Below are positions 31,011-39,790 of a stretch of DNA of 64,000 bases, one piece after another. Within the stretch, counting starts at the first letter, position 1. Every line of letters starts with the position of its first letter. Origin of the DNA: Lautropia sp. Lineage in GTDB: Bacteria > Pseudomonadota > Gammaproteobacteria > Burkholderiales > Burkholderiaceae_E. Location of the stretch: the NCBI GenBank assembly GCA_030532895.1, contig JAUNKF010000001.1, positions 186,001 through 250,000 of the forward strand, in the 5' to 3' direction. A model generated the notes under the pieces. The model did no database searches. It was given only the letters and a program-made list of their open reading frames with translations, and was not told the DNA's origin. Made by a program: the position numbers and the translations under genes.

Positions 31011-31709
31011 ATGAGAAAACTCTATGCTTCTGCCGCGGAAGCCTTGCAGGGTATCGTCGAAGATGGTCAGACGATTGCCGTGGGCGGCTTTGGTCTGTGC
31101 GGCATCCCCGAGGCGCTGATCACCGCGCTGCGTGACACCGGCGTCAAGGATCTGACCTGCATCAGCAACAACGCGGGCGTCGACGACTTTGGCCTGGGCA
31201 TGCTGCTCACCACCCGTCAGATCAAGAAGATGATCGCCAGCTACGTGGGCGAGAACAAGGAGTTCGAGCGGCAATACCTGTCGGGCGAGCTGGAGCTGGA
31301 ATTCACCCCGCAGGGCACGCTCGCCGAGAAGCTGCGCGCCGGTGGCGCCGGCATCCCGGCCTTCTTCACCCGCACCGGGGTGGGCACCATCGTGGCCGAG
31401 GGCAAGGAAACCCGTGATTTCGATGGCCACACCTATGTGATGGAACGCGGCCTCACGGCCGATGTGGCCCTCGTCAAAGCCTGGAAGGCCGACCGCGCCG
31501 GCAATCTGATCTATCACCGCACGGCTCGCAACTTCAACCCGATGTGCGCCACGGCCGGCAAGATCACGGTGGCCGAAGTCGAAGAGCTGGTCGAGGTGGG
31601 TGAGCTGGATCCCGACCAGATCCACACGCCCGGCATCTTCGTGCAGCGCCTGATCGTCAACCCGACGCCCGAGAAGCGCATCGAACAGCGCACCACCCGC
31701 CCCAACTGA
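31011..31709 (+). CDS. scoA: 3-oxoacid CoA-transferase subunit A
   Basis: Alpha subunit of a heterotetrameric family I CoA-transferase that moves CoA between succinyl-CoA and acetoacetate or a similar 3-oxoacid. 232 residues. [37 protein letters not shown], the [10 protein letters not shown] block and [19 protein letters not shown] are family marks. AGGAAGAG stands before the ATG at 31011; the frame is open further upstream, but that part is unrelated. Two small hairpins precede it. The partner subunit follows 20 bases later. Confidence 0.93.
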   Translation: MRKLYASAAEALQGIVEDGQTIAVGGFGLCGIPEALITALRDTGVKDLTCISNNAGVDDFGLGMLLTTRQIKKMIASYVGENKEFERQYLSGELELEFTPQGTLAEKLRAGGAGIPAFFTRTGVGTIVAEGKETRDFDGHTYVMERGLTADVALVKAWKADRAGNLIYHRTARNFNPMCATAGKITVAEVEELVEVGELDPDQIHTPGIFVQRLIVNPTPEKRIEQRTTRPN

Positions 31710-31729
31710 TCACCCAGGAGACAACGAAC

Positions 31730-32377
31730 ATGGCATGGGATAGAAATCAAATGGCGGCACGTGCCGCTGCCGAGCTGCAGGACGGCTTTTATGTGAACCT
31801 GGGCATCGGCCTGCCCACCCTGGTGGCCAACCATGTGCCCGAGGGGATGGAGGTCTGGCTGCAGTCTGAAAACGGCCTGCTCGGCATCGGCCCCTTCCCG
31901 ACGGAGGATGAAGTGGATGCCGACGTGATCAACGCGGGCAAGCAGACCGTCACCACCCTGCCCGGCTCATCGATTTTCAGCTCAGCCGATTCCTTCGGCA
32001 TGATCCGCGGCGGCCACATCAATCTGGCCATCCTCGGCGCGATGCAGGTCTCCACCTCGGGCGATCTGGCCAACTGGATGATTCCCGGCAAGATGGTCAA
32101 AGGCATGGGGGGAGCAATGGATCTGGTGGCCGGCGTCGGCCGTGTCGTCGTGCTGATGGAGCACGTGGCCAAAGGGGGGGCGCACAAGATCCTGCCGGCC
32201 TGCACGCTGCCCTTGACCGGCGTGGGTGTGGTCAACCGCATCATCACCGACCTGGCCGTGCTGGATGTGACGCCCGATGGCCTCGAACTGGTGGAGCTGG
32301 CCGATGGCGTGACCATCGAAGAGCTGCAGGAAAAAACGGGCGGCCCCATCCGGGTGCCGGAAGGCGTGCTGAAGTAA
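31730..32377 (+). CDS. scoB: 3-oxoacid CoA-transferase subunit B
   Basis: Beta subunit with the catalytic glutamate, E47 in [13 protein letters not shown], which forms the enzyme-CoA thioester. 215 residues, normal length. [46 protein letters not shown] and [22 protein letters not shown] match the family. AGGAG stands before the ATG. It is followed by a strong terminator, so scoAB (perhaps with the ETF-QO gene) ends here. Confidence 0.95.
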   Translation: MAWDRNQMAARAAAELQDGFYVNLGIGLPTLVANHVPEGMEVWLQSENGLLGIGPFPTEDEVDADVINAGKQTVTTLPGSSIFSSADSFGMIRGGHINLAILGAMQVSTSGDLANWMIPGKMVKGMGGAMDLVAGVGRVVVLMEHVAKGGAHKILPACTLPLTGVGVVNRIITDLAVLDVTPDGLELVELADGVTIEELQEKTGGPIRVPEGVLK

Positions 32378-32679
32378 GCCAGCCCGCCTGAAGCCGGGAA
32401 GCAAGGAAGCCTCCCGGAACACGATGACAGCCATGATGCCCGCACCGGGCACATGGCTGTCTGTTTTTGATGATCTGTCAGATATGAGGATGAGGCGTCG
32501 GCCGCCTTCATGAGGAGGAGATCCCGACACCGACGATCAACGGCACACAACGGGGGCACACCCGGATGCCGGGACGTACCGACCCGGTGCGGTGGTGAAC
32601 GGGGTGCGTGCCGGCTGCACTGAGGACGTACCCTGCCCGCCCGGTGAGGCAGGCAGGCACGCAACCAGGCTTCAATCCC
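32378..32679. other. Gap between convergent scoB and the RRM gene
   Basis: Holds the scoB terminator at 32426-32467. The remaining roughly 210 bases contain no supported gene and no obvious terminator for the RRM gene. Confidence 0.5.
32426..32467 (+). terminator. Rho-independent terminator after scoB
   Basis: GACAGCCATG (32426-32435) pairs with CATGGCTGTC (32452-32461), and an inner TGCCCG/CGGGCA stem extends the hairpin. TGTTTTT follows. A strong rightward terminator. Confidence 0.88.
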
Positions 32680-32997
32680 TCAGTGCTCACCACCAGGCAC
32701 AGGTCGTGGCCCCGAGCGACGAGGGCCAGCACCACCCGGCGGGCGGTTCCCCTGATCATTGGCCTCGTTGACCACCAGGGCACGACCACCAAGCAGCGAA
32801 CCGTTGAGCGCGGCGATGGCAGCTTTGGCCCCTTCCGCCGTCGCAATGGTCACAAAGGCAAAACCCCGTGAGCGACCGGTATCCCGATCCGAGACAATAC
32901 GGACACTGACGACTTCACCATAAGGCACGAACAGCTCGCTCAGCTGCGCTTCCGTGGTACGCCACGGCAAATTACCGACGTAGATCTTGGTTGACAT
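32680..32997 (-). CDS. Small RNA-recognition-motif (RRM) protein
   Basis: 105 residues, one RRM domain. RNP2 is IYVGNL (residues 5-10) and RNP1 is RGFAFVTI (from residue 44), each with the aromatic RNA-stacking residues. The tail after residue 80 is Pro/Gly/Arg-rich and disordered (GNRPPGGAGPRRSGPRP). Proteins like this occur in many proteobacteria and cyanobacteria, sometimes as cold-induced RNA-binding proteins; the role here is unknown. The ATG at 32997 is chosen because RRM proteins start MxxKIYVGNL; the longer frame to 33129 has no matching sequence. Confidence 0.9.
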   Translation of the reverse strand: MSTKIYVGNLPWRTTEAQLSELFVPYGEVVSVRIVSDRDTGRSRGFAFVTIATAEGAKAAIAALNGSLLGGRALVVNEANDQGNRPPGGAGPRRSGPRPVPGGEH

Positions 32998-33522
32998 TAA
33001 AAGGCACTTCCAGCAAAAGACCGAAATGTTGCGCGGTCGATGCCAACCAGGCGATATCCCTGACACGCACCGGCCCGAGCAACCCATTCGAGTTGTTTGT
33101 GCCGACCCGTGCCGGACGCCAAACTTCAACGAATCAAAACGAGAGGCGAACGGAAACCATCCTGCCGGGATGCTCAGGCATGTCCAGCAGCGGTTTCAAG
33201 GAGCTAGGCCGAGACAGGCATCGCAGGGTGTGCGCTGCCCTGTGGAGGAGGCCCTCATCGGGGCAAACCAGGTACGGTTTGTACCCAAGGCGCACTGGCC
33301 ACGACCGCCTGCCGCCCAAGCTCCTGACGATGTAAAAACATCCTGACCACCACGCTACAAACCATGACAGCCTGTTGAATGACCGCCATCAGTCCGCCGC
33401 GCGAAGTCATGAAGGCAGTGTAACGTTTTTTGGCAGTTATGGTGCACATAAGGATCAAAAAAGCTTGTCAGGATTACGATACTGTATGAAAATACAGGAA
33501 ATCATTCTGGAAGGCTTTGTAC
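32998..33522. other. Divergent intergenic region before lexA
   Basis: 525 bases with no supported gene. The right end carries the lexA promoter region and its SOS box. The left end must hold the RRM gene promoter, which I cannot place. Confidence 0.55.
33465..33497 (+). promoter_or_regulatory. lexA promoter region with SOS (LexA) box
   Basis: CTGTATGAAAATACAG at 33482-33497 is a perfect CTGT-N8-ACAG LexA operator, 25 bases before the ATG, which shows autorepression. TTGTCA at 33465-33470 with GAAAAT at 33488-33493 (17-base spacer) is the likeliest promoter; the operator covers its -10. Confidence 0.85.
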
Positions 33523-34290
33523 ATGCGTCCGCTTACGCCACGACAACTGGAAGTCCTTGCCCTGATCAAGTTCCATCTGGAAAACACCGGGTTCCCCCCT
33601 ACCCGCGCCGAAATCGCGGCCGAGTTGGGTTTTCGGTCGGCCAATGCCGCCGAAGACCACCTCCGTGCGCTGGCGCGCAAAGGCATCATCGAACTCTGCC
33701 CTGGTGCCTCCCGCGGCATCCGGGTCATGCCCGCAGCCGAGGCCGCACTCGAAGGCCAGCCCGTGCCGCTGCGCCGCACGCCGCTTCGCGCGCAACAGGC
33801 CGCGCTGCGCGGCCACCTGTCGCCCTTCTCGCCCCCCACGACAACCCCCGGTGGCATGCCCTTTGGCGCCGAGCCACTCAGTCCACTGCAGCAACTGCCG
33901 CTCGTAGGCCGCGTGGCGGCCGGCCAACCCATTCTGGCCGACAGCCACATCGAATCCAGCTACAGCGTCGATGCCGCCCTGTTCAGCATGGTTCCAGACT
34001 ATCTGCTGCGGATCAAGGGCGCCAGCATGCGCGACGCAGGCATGCTCGATGGTGACCTGCTCGCCGTCAAGGCATCACCCGATGCACACAACGGGCAGAT
34101 CGTCGTGGCCCGCATCGGCAACGAGGTCACGGTCAAGCGCTTCAGGCGCCACCGGGATGATGGCACCATCGAGCTGCTGCCCGAAAACCCCGACTATGAA
34201 CCCATCACGCTCACGCCAGGCCAGGACGAATTCCAGATCGAGGGGATCGCTGTCGGTCTGATTCGCCAGCAACCTGGCCGCTATTTCTGA
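33523..34290 (+). CDS. lexA: SOS transcriptional repressor LexA
   Basis: Represses DNA-damage genes and cleaves itself when RecA is activated. 255 residues, longer than the ~200-residue E. coli protein. The N-terminal winged helix is [22 protein letters not shown]...[12 protein letters not shown]. The autocleavage site is A133-G134 in [11 protein letters not shown], with catalytic S168 ([11 protein letters not shown]) and K205 (VTVKRFRR). The extra length is a Pro/Arg-rich linker of some 45 residues between the domains. The ATG at 33523 has GGAAGG eight bases upstream; an in-frame TTG lies two codons earlier. Confidence 0.97.
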   Translation: MRPLTPRQLEVLALIKFHLENTGFPPTRAEIAAELGFRSANAAEDHLRALARKGIIELCPGASRGIRVMPAAEAALEGQPVPLRRTPLRAQQAALRGHLSPFSPPTTTPGGMPFGAEPLSPLQQLPLVGRVAAGQPILADSHIESSYSVDAALFSMVPDYLLRIKGASMRDAGMLDGDLLAVKASPDAHNGQIVVARIGNEVTVKRFRRHRDDGTIELLPENPDYEPITLTPGQDEFQIEGIAVGLIRQQPGRYF

Positions 34291-34374
34291 GCGCGGAGCC
34301 GAATCTGAGCGCGGGGCCCAAAGCGCGCAAGCGCCGCAAAGCCCCCGTCCATGCCAGCCTGCCCTGTTGAACGC

Positions 34375-35004
34375 TCAGGCCAGCAGCCGGGCGTTCAACG
34401 TGTAAGTGCCGCCAATGCTGGCCGATCCGAGGCTGTGGCCTTCCAGCAGTTCAGTGATCAGGCGTCCGTCGAAACGCCCATCCACGGGCAGCCGTGCCAC
34501 ATCCAGTGCATGCACGATGAACTCATAACGGTGAACACGGGCATCATTCCACGGCGGACAGGGGCCATCGTAGCCATGGTAATCGCCACTCATGTCGTGG
34601 TCGTTGGCAAACCACTGGGTGTAATCATTGATGCCCTGACGGCTTCCATCCGGCAGCTCGACACCGGCCTTGCCGCGAGGCGTCACCTCGCGCGAGTAGG
34701 CGCCCTCGGCCAGCACCCGTGTGTCGGCTGGCAGATCGATCAGGATCCAATGATAGAAATCAGCCCGAGGCAGATCGGCCGGCACTTCCCGGTCAGGGTG
34801 GTTCACGTCATCGGGCTTCGTCGGCGCATCCCGATCCACACACAACACGACGAAGGATTGCGTCCCGGCCGGCACCTCATCCCAGGCCAGATGCGGGTTG
34901 ATGTTGTCGGCCAGCGCCACCTTGGCTTCGGCATCGTGCCGGGCAAAGGCAAGTCGCTCAGGCAATGGCGCCTGATCGGCGAAGGAATCGCTGTGCAGTT
35001 TCAT
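34375..35004 (-). CDS. YbhB/YbcL-family PEBP-like protein
   Basis: 209 residues of the phosphatidylethanolamine-binding (Raf kinase inhibitor-like) family. NPHLAWDEVPAGTQSFVVLCVDRDAP, FYHWILIDLPADTRVLAEGAYS, YDGPCPPWNDARVHRYEFIVHALDV are the family blocks, including the conserved D-x-D-A-P and G-P-x-P-P anion pocket. Its bacterial function is not established. AGGAG precedes the ATG at 35004. It lies 34 bases after the META-domain gene on the same strand. Confidence 0.9.
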   Translation of the reverse strand: MKLHSDSFADQAPLPERLAFARHDAEAKVALADNINPHLAWDEVPAGTQSFVVLCVDRDAPTKPDDVNHPDREVPADLPRADFYHWILIDLPADTRVLAEGAYSREVTPRGKAGVELPDGSRQGINDYTQWFANDHDMSGDYHGYDGPCPPWNDARVHRYEFIVHALDVARLPVDGRFDGRLITELLEGHSLGSASIGGTYTLNARLLA

Positions 35005-35038
35005 GGCGTGATCTCCTGAGAATGGGGAACTCGGGTCT

Positions 35039-35734
35039 TCATTCGGAACAGCTCGATGCCGGGCCATCACCCCCCGGCGTCGGCAGCGAAGCCTCTCCCC
35101 GATCCGCTGGCATCAGGCGCGTCTCGGCCGGATCAGCCTCGAAGCGCAACAGCATGTTGCCCGAAGCATCCTGCAAGACCAATTGCGTTCCATCCTTCAC
35201 CAGACGATCGGTCGCGTTCAAGGCGGCCAGAAAGGCACGCTCGAGCTGATTGGCCGCCGGGTCACACAGGCGCTTCGTGACGCCCAACTGGCCAAGACTC
35301 AGGCGTTTTTCGTGCAGACGGTATGTTCCAAAATAACGATTACAGCCGGCAAACCCCGCCACGGCCGAACCATCTGCCTGCAACAACAGGTTAGGCGGCT
35401 CCACCCATGGCGCCGAACCATCGTGGCCCGCCATCGAAACGAGACGCCAGCGTGTGCCACGCAGCGCGATACCCGGTGGCGGAAAAGATTTCAAGTCGGT
35501 CACGACGCCATCCTTGTTGGGAGCGGGCTGCATCGCCGATGAGGCAGGCGCGCCACCGCTCGTGCTGACGCAAGCCGCCAGCAGGATGGCCGCGCCGCCC
35601 AGCGCCAGCAGCCGGCACGCACGGCCCAAGGCTTGGCGAGGCCCCACCTGGTGAGGGAGGGCAACGGCTGCCATCGATGCCTGAGCAGCTGGCTGCCCGG
35701 CCCGGCCAGGGGTGTATTGAAAGCGCTTTGCCAC
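35039..35734 (-). CDS. META-domain lipoprotein (HslJ-like)
   Basis: 231 residues. A hydrophobic signal (LLALGGAAILLAAC, lipobox LAAC) lies about 45 residues in, so the true start may be a downstream codon. The META domain runs from GTRWRLVSMAG (about residue 93) through LLLQADGSAVAGFAGCNRYFGTYRL and LGQLGVTKRLC to LERAFLAALNATDRLVKDG. META/HslJ proteins are envelope proteins linked to novobiocin resistance or heat shock in E. coli; the role here is unknown. The tail is low-complexity and ends SSCSE. Confidence 0.8.
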   Translation of the reverse strand: MAKRFQYTPGRAGQPAAQASMAAVALPHQVGPRQALGRACRLLALGGAAILLAACVSTSGGAPASSAMQPAPNKDGVVTDLKSFPPPGIALRGTRWRLVSMAGHDGSAPWVEPPNLLLQADGSAVAGFAGCNRYFGTYRLHEKRLSLGQLGVTKRLCDPAANQLERAFLAALNATDRLVKDGTQLVLQDASGNMLLRFEADPAETRLMPADRGEASLPTPGGDGPASSCSE

Positions 35735-36244
35735 CGGATGATGCTCCGTTTGAAGGGGTTGAGAGGGATCAGAACCGGTGAAGCGGACGCCTGCACGCTG
35801 CCGATGCGCGCCAAATACGCGTCACATGCTCTGACAATCATTCTCAAGTGTAGCATTCAAGCCACCATCCCCGGCCCTGCCAGCCCTGGAGCGGGTTGGC
35901 AACGCAGTGCTGCGCACCCAGAGGGGCTTATCAAGGGGACGAATAAGTGCATAACACGCTCTATCCCGACAGGCGACGCGGCAGACTGAAAGACGGAAGC
36001 CAGCACGGCCCACCCAAGCCCGACATGATGGCTTGGCCCGTTTCTGTGTAATATCGTGACGTAAGATCAGCACACCACGATAGCCAGCCCACGGACAGCC
36101 CTCGGCCGTCCACGTCACCACGTGGCCAAGTGGCGTCAGGTGCTGGCACATCACGGGGGCATCGCCCATCGCCTGAGGCGTGCCGCACCTGAATGCCACA
36201 TCGTCTGCTGATCAAGCCGGTTTTTCCAAGAGGACACCCAGCCC
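35735..36244. other. Divergent intergenic region with solo repeat arm
   Basis: 510 bases upstream of the hydratase-family gene. It carries a short repeat at 35935-35962. The open frames here have no recognisable protein character, and I could not place a promoter. Confidence 0.5.
35935..35962 (-). repeat. Solo left-arm repeat
   Basis: On the reverse strand it reads AGAGCGTGTTATGCACTTAT then TCGTCCCC, identical to the left arm of copy A (17751-17777) except for one base within the shared stretch. The palindromic core does not follow: the neighbouring sequence is unrelated. Confidence 0.7.
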
Positions 36245-37363
36245 ATGACAGAATCCAGTGTGGTCATTTTCGATGAACCCGTCACCGTCGACGGCCGCCG
36301 GGTAGGCCATGCCACCCTCAACGCCCCCGCCTCACTGAATGCCTTGTCACTGGCGATGGTCGAGCAACTCGGCCCCAAGCTCGAACAATGGATCGCCGAC
36401 CCCGACATCGTCTGCATCGTCCTGGATGGCGCGGGCGAACGCGCTTTCTGTGCGGGGGGTGACATCCGCGACCTTTACCACTCGATCCGGGAATATGGTT
36501 CGTCTCCCAATCCCTATGCCCAGCGCTTCTTTTCCCTGGAATATGCGCTCGACTACCGGATTCACACCTGTCCCAAGCCCATCGTCTGCTGGGGGCACGG
36601 CATCGTCATGGGGGGTGGCCTGGGGTTGCTGGCGGGCGCTTCACACCGGGTCGTCACGCCCGAAACCCGCATCGCCATGCCGGAAATCAGCATCGGTCTC
36701 TTCCCGGACGTGGGTGGCAGCTGGTTCCTGAACCGTCTGCCCGGCCGTGCGGGGCTTTTCATGGCGCTGACGGCAGCCCCGATGAACGCCTCCGATGCCC
36801 TCTTCTCCAGCATGGCCGATTTCTGTATCGACAACGCGGCACGCGAGCAGGTGCTGGCCGAGATGCTGGCCAGCCGCTGGCATGACGACGCGGCGTCGAA
36901 CAAGGTTCAGATGACGCATCTGCTCGACCGCCATGAAACCCGAACCGAGCTGGCGCCTTCCAATCTGCGCAAGCACTTCGACCTGATCCGCAAGACGGTG
37001 GGCCTGGGCAGCCTGAAGGACACGGCCGAACACCTGCTGGCCCTCCCCACCGGCGATGACCGCTGGCTCGCCACGGCCGTGGAAACCTTCCGGCGGGGCA
37101 GCCCGACCTCGGCCGCGCTCTCGTGGGAACTGCTGCAGCGCTGCCGCCACCGTTCGCTGGCCGACATCTTCCGCATCGAATACAACGTGGCCATCAGCTG
37201 CTGCGCCGCCCACGATTTCGCCGAAGGTGTGCGTGCGCTCCTGATCGACAAGGACAAGAACCCGGCCTGGAAGCCGCCCACCCTCGACGCGGTGGAGTCC
37301 TCCGTGATCGAAAGTCATTTCCGGGACCACCACGAGGTGCATCCGCTGGCCGACCGGCGCTGA
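36245..37363 (+). CDS. Enoyl-CoA hydratase/isomerase-family protein (3-hydroxyisobutyryl-CoA hydrolase-like)
   Basis: 372 residues, the size of 3-hydroxyisobutyryl-CoA hydrolase (valine degradation) rather than the ~260-residue enoyl-CoA hydratases. Crotonase-fold blocks are ATLNAPASLNALSLAMVEQL, FCAGGDIRDLYHSI (oxyanion-hole Gly), CWGHGIVMGGGLGLLAGASHRVVTPETRIAMPEI and IGLFPDVGGSWFLNRLPG, with the E and D positions of HIBYL-CoA hydrolases. The C-terminal half contains RRGSPTSAALSWELLQR and FRIEYNVAISCCAAHDFAEGVRALLIDKDKNPAW, also typical. The ATG is the first in frame; no other branched-chain catabolic gene adjoins. Confidence 0.87.
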   Translation: MTESSVVIFDEPVTVDGRRVGHATLNAPASLNALSLAMVEQLGPKLEQWIADPDIVCIVLDGAGERAFCAGGDIRDLYHSIREYGSSPNPYAQRFFSLEYALDYRIHTCPKPIVCWGHGIVMGGGLGLLAGASHRVVTPETRIAMPEISIGLFPDVGGSWFLNRLPGRAGLFMALTAAPMNASDALFSSMADFCIDNAAREQVLAEMLASRWHDDAASNKVQMTHLLDRHETRTELAPSNLRKHFDLIRKTVGLGSLKDTAEHLLALPTGDDRWLATAVETFRRGSPTSAALSWELLQRCRHRSLADIFRIEYNVAISCCAAHDFAEGVRALLIDKDKNPAWKPPTLDAVESSVIESHFRDHHEVHPLADRR

Positions 37364-37410
37364 AGCGCCAGGAAGGGCTGGCGCTTTGACGGTATCCCCG
37401 CGGTACGTCG

Positions 37411-37471
37411 CGCGTGTTGCGCACTTGTACATCTAGGCGCTGACCCCAAAACCCTAGGCTGACCAGCGCCT
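37411..37471 (+). repeat. Palindromic intergenic repeat, partial copy
   Basis: The left arm is degenerate (GCGTGTTGCGCACTTGTACAT from 37412), followed by the first part of the core, GCGCTGACCCCAAAACCC and AGGCTGACCAGCGCC. This shortened copy has its own 8-bp hairpin, AGGCGCTG (37435-37442) with CAGCGCCT (37464-37471). Confidence 0.7.
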
Positions 37472-37488
37472 GTTGTGCATCTTTTGTT

Positions 37489-37613
37489 GTTGCACCTAAT
37501 TAGTCCCCGCGCTGGCCCCAAAACCCTGGGCTGACAAGGCGCCAGGCGCCGCCAAGGCTGGCTGCCGTTACAAGCGTGGCAACGCGCCGTCAGCGTGCGG
37601 TTTTGGAGCCAGC
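37489..37613 (+). repeat. Palindromic intergenic repeat, copy B (full core)
   Basis: The core at 37511-37613 (103 bp) has terminal inverted repeats GCTGGCCCCAAAACC and GGTTTTGGAGCCAGC (14 of 15). It aligns to copy A at 17780-17880 almost base for base, including GGCTGACAAGGCGCCA, CCGCCAAGGCT, CAAGCGTGGCAACG and CGTCAGC. The left arm is degenerate (TTGCACCTAATTAGTCCCCG). Confidence 0.85.
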
Positions 37614-37665
37614 CCGGCCAAGCTTGCCGGCCCAGGCCGGCTGCTTGTACTCACAGCGCTTGTGC

Positions 37666-38316
37666 TCAGCTGGCCGGCGTCTCCAGGCTCTCCAGCTCTG
37701 GCGCCCCGTCGAAGAAATCGACGATGCCGGTCTCCAGCGAATACTCGGCCCCCACCACCATCACGCCTTCATTGGCAATCCAATGTTCGAGCACGCGTGA
37801 GCCATGCCGCAGGTGATCGGCCGCGTTGCGGATGTTGGCCCGTACCGCATGACGCAGCAGTGCCTCACGATCATCGCCCAGATAGCTTTCAAGGATCGGC
37901 TCGACCGAAGGACGAATTCGATCGACAACGGCTCGGAGGTTGGGCGAACGCCCCTTCACAGGCAGCTGCAACTCTTCGATGGTGGCGGCCACCGCACCAC
38001 AGTTTGAATGCCCGAGCACCACGACCAGCTTCGTCTTGAAGCGTTCGACCGCAAACTCGACACTGCCGATCTGGGATGGCGCCACAATATTGCCTGCCAC
38101 CCGAATCACGAACAACTCGCCCAGGCCCTGATCGAAGACCAGCTCTGCAGGCACGCGGGAATCGGCGCAGCCTAACAGGATGGCAAAGGGTTGCTGACCT
38201 GCCAGCAACTGATTGCGACGCGCATGATTGGTGGGTGCCGACAAGCCACCCAGGCCCGCCACGAAACGCCGATTACCGTTCTGCAGGCGCAGCAGCGCCT
38301 CATGAGCTTCTATCAT
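37666..38316 (-). CDS. Beta-class carbonic anhydrase
   Basis: Zinc enzyme that interconverts CO2 and bicarbonate, supplying bicarbonate for carboxylases such as acetyl-CoA carboxylase. 216 residues. Zinc ligands C50 (LLGCADSRVP), H103 and C106 (VVVLGHSNCGAV) and the catalytic dyad D52/R54 are all present. LFVIRVAGNIVAPSQIGSVEFAV is the family block. It is convergent with the hydratase-family gene across the repeat block. It is distinct from the gamma-class protein at 22886. Confidence 0.95.
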   Translation of the reverse strand: MIEAHEALLRLQNGNRRFVAGLGGLSAPTNHARRNQLLAGQQPFAILLGCADSRVPAELVFDQGLGELFVIRVAGNIVAPSQIGSVEFAVERFKTKLVVVLGHSNCGAVAATIEELQLPVKGRSPNLRAVVDRIRPSVEPILESYLGDDREALLRHAVRANIRNAADHLRHGSRVLEHWIANEGVMVVGAEYSLETGIVDFFDGAPELESLETPAS

Positions 38317-38551
38317 CGATCACACCAGGGACAGTCTTGGAGCGCAGGATAAGCCATTCCCCCCACCGGGGTCGATCAGTCACCCTGCCGACAGGTGCCA
38401 TGCAACCCTGACCGAACGATCGCCGGTACGCACGGGGCGCCTCAGCCACAGCCTCAGCCAAAGGCTGCGTTCGCCAAGGCCGATCAGGGCATGGGCATGA
38501 CCTGACTATTATGATCCTTTTGTGCCTGCTGCCGTGCAGTATCCGGCTGCT

Positions 38552-39790
38552 TCATTTCCGCGAAGCCACAATGCTGGCCCCCGCCATCCGGAACACGCCA
38601 TCACGGCGCGCCAGCACCGAGGCACCACCGGCTGCCCCGATGAAGTGATACCCACGGGCCACCTGGGTCGGCTTCAAGCGATCCCCAAAGCTGCCATCGG
38701 CCAACTGGCCGAAACCATTGCTGCCCCAGGCCCAGACCGTGCCATCGCGCTTGAGTGCGAGCGTATGCCCACCACCGGCGGATACCGACACGAAACCTTC
38801 ACCGATCTTGACCGGACTGAAGCGGTCATCGCGCGTACCATCCCCGAGCTGGCCCAACATGTTGCTGCCCCAGGCCCAGAGGCTGCCGTCCGCCTTGATG
38901 GCAAAGGACTGGGCGCGTGATGCCGTCACGGTCACATACCCCTCGCCTATCTGAACCGGCTTCAACAGATCCTGATCATTGCCCGTGCCCAGACGGCCGG
39001 ACTCGCCTCGGCCCCAGACCCAGAGCCGCCCCTGCCCGTCGATCGCCATCGAATAACCGGAGCCGGCAGCCACCTGCCGAAAGCCATGACCGATCTCGAC
39101 CGGCCGGGCCGAGGTTTTGCGGGTGCCGTCACCCAGCTCACCAAAACGGTTCTCGCCCCAGGCGAGCAAGGTGCCATCCTGTCTCACGGCCAGGCTATGC
39201 TGCTCACCCGCCGCAATGCTGATGATGTGCTCGGCCACCTGAACCGGGCGCCGTTCCGGCCTGGCCTCGGCCCTGCCCGTACCCAGTTGGCCCTGATGGT
39301 TGTCGCCCCAAGCCCACAGCGCCCCCCGCCGGTCGAGGGCCAGCGCATGAGCACCGCCCGCAACCACCGACCGATAGCCCTGCCCCGGCAGGGGCAGGAA
39401 ACCGCCCGATTCGAGCATCGACATGCCAATGCCCAGCTGGCCACGGTCATTCATGCCCCGAGACCAGAGGCGCCCATCCCTACCCAGCACCAGCGTGAAG
39501 TCACGCGCATGCGACAAGCCCGCCACCGGCCCGATCAGGGCCGTGGGCAGCTCCCGCAAGGCATCCACCCGGAGTCCATCGACGGGTGGCAGGCGCGGCG
39601 TGGCGGCCTGCCCGGCCTGCTTGCCCCGAGGCTGCGGTGAGGAGCTGACGACGGTATCGGGTTCGCCCCAGGACTGGTAGGCCGCGCCCACGAAAGCCGT
39701 GATGCCCAGTACCCCTGCAAATCCCAGACCACTCAACACCCCGCTCACGAGAACCTTGTGGGTTCTCTGCCGCATCATCGCCACCGTCAT
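38552..39790 (-). CDS. Membrane-anchored RCC1-like beta-propeller protein
   Basis: 412 residues. An N-terminal hydrophobic helix (KVLVSGVLSGLGFAGVLGITAFVGA, about 12-36) is followed by a Pro-rich linker and then RCC1/ATS1-type repeats. Six clear blades contain W.RGMNDRGQLGIG, WAWGDNHQGQLGTG, LAWGENRFGELGDG, WVWGRGESGRLGTG, WAWGSNMLGQLGDG and WAWGSNGFGQLADG, plus a weaker last unit, consistent with a seven-bladed propeller outside the membrane. Function unknown; such folds bind proteins. GGGAG stands just before the first ATG. It lies 207 bases beyond purF on the same strand and may be read through. Confidence 0.85.
   Translation of the reverse strand: MTVAMMRQRTHKVLVSGVLSGLGFAGVLGITAFVGAAYQSWGEPDTVVSSSPQPRGKQAGQAATPRLPPVDGLRVDALRELPTALIGPVAGLSHARDFTLVLGRDGRLWSRGMNDRGQLGIGMSMLESGGFLPLPGQGYRSVVAGGAHALALDRRGALWAWGDNHQGQLGTGRAEARPERRPVQVAEHIISIAAGEQHSLAVRQDGTLLAWGENRFGELGDGTRKTSARPVEIGHGFRQVAAGSGYSMAIDGQGRLWVWGRGESGRLGTGNDQDLLKPVQIGEGYVTVTASRAQSFAIKADGSLWAWGSNMLGQLGDGTRDDRFSPVKIGEGFVSVSAGGGHTLALKRDGTVWAWGSNGFGQLADGSFGDRLKPTQVARGYHFIGAAGGASVLARRDGVFRMAGASIVASRK

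Larger units (their letters stand above)
37364..37665. other. Gap filled by palindromic repeats
   Basis: 302 bases between convergent genes. Nearly all of it is two tandem copies of the palindromic repeat family (37411-37471 and 37489-37613). No gene. Confidence 0.8.

Noticed and set aside
37489-37613. Insertion sequence carrying a transposase
   Set aside because: The element has terminal inverted repeats but is only about 100 bp long and encodes nothing.
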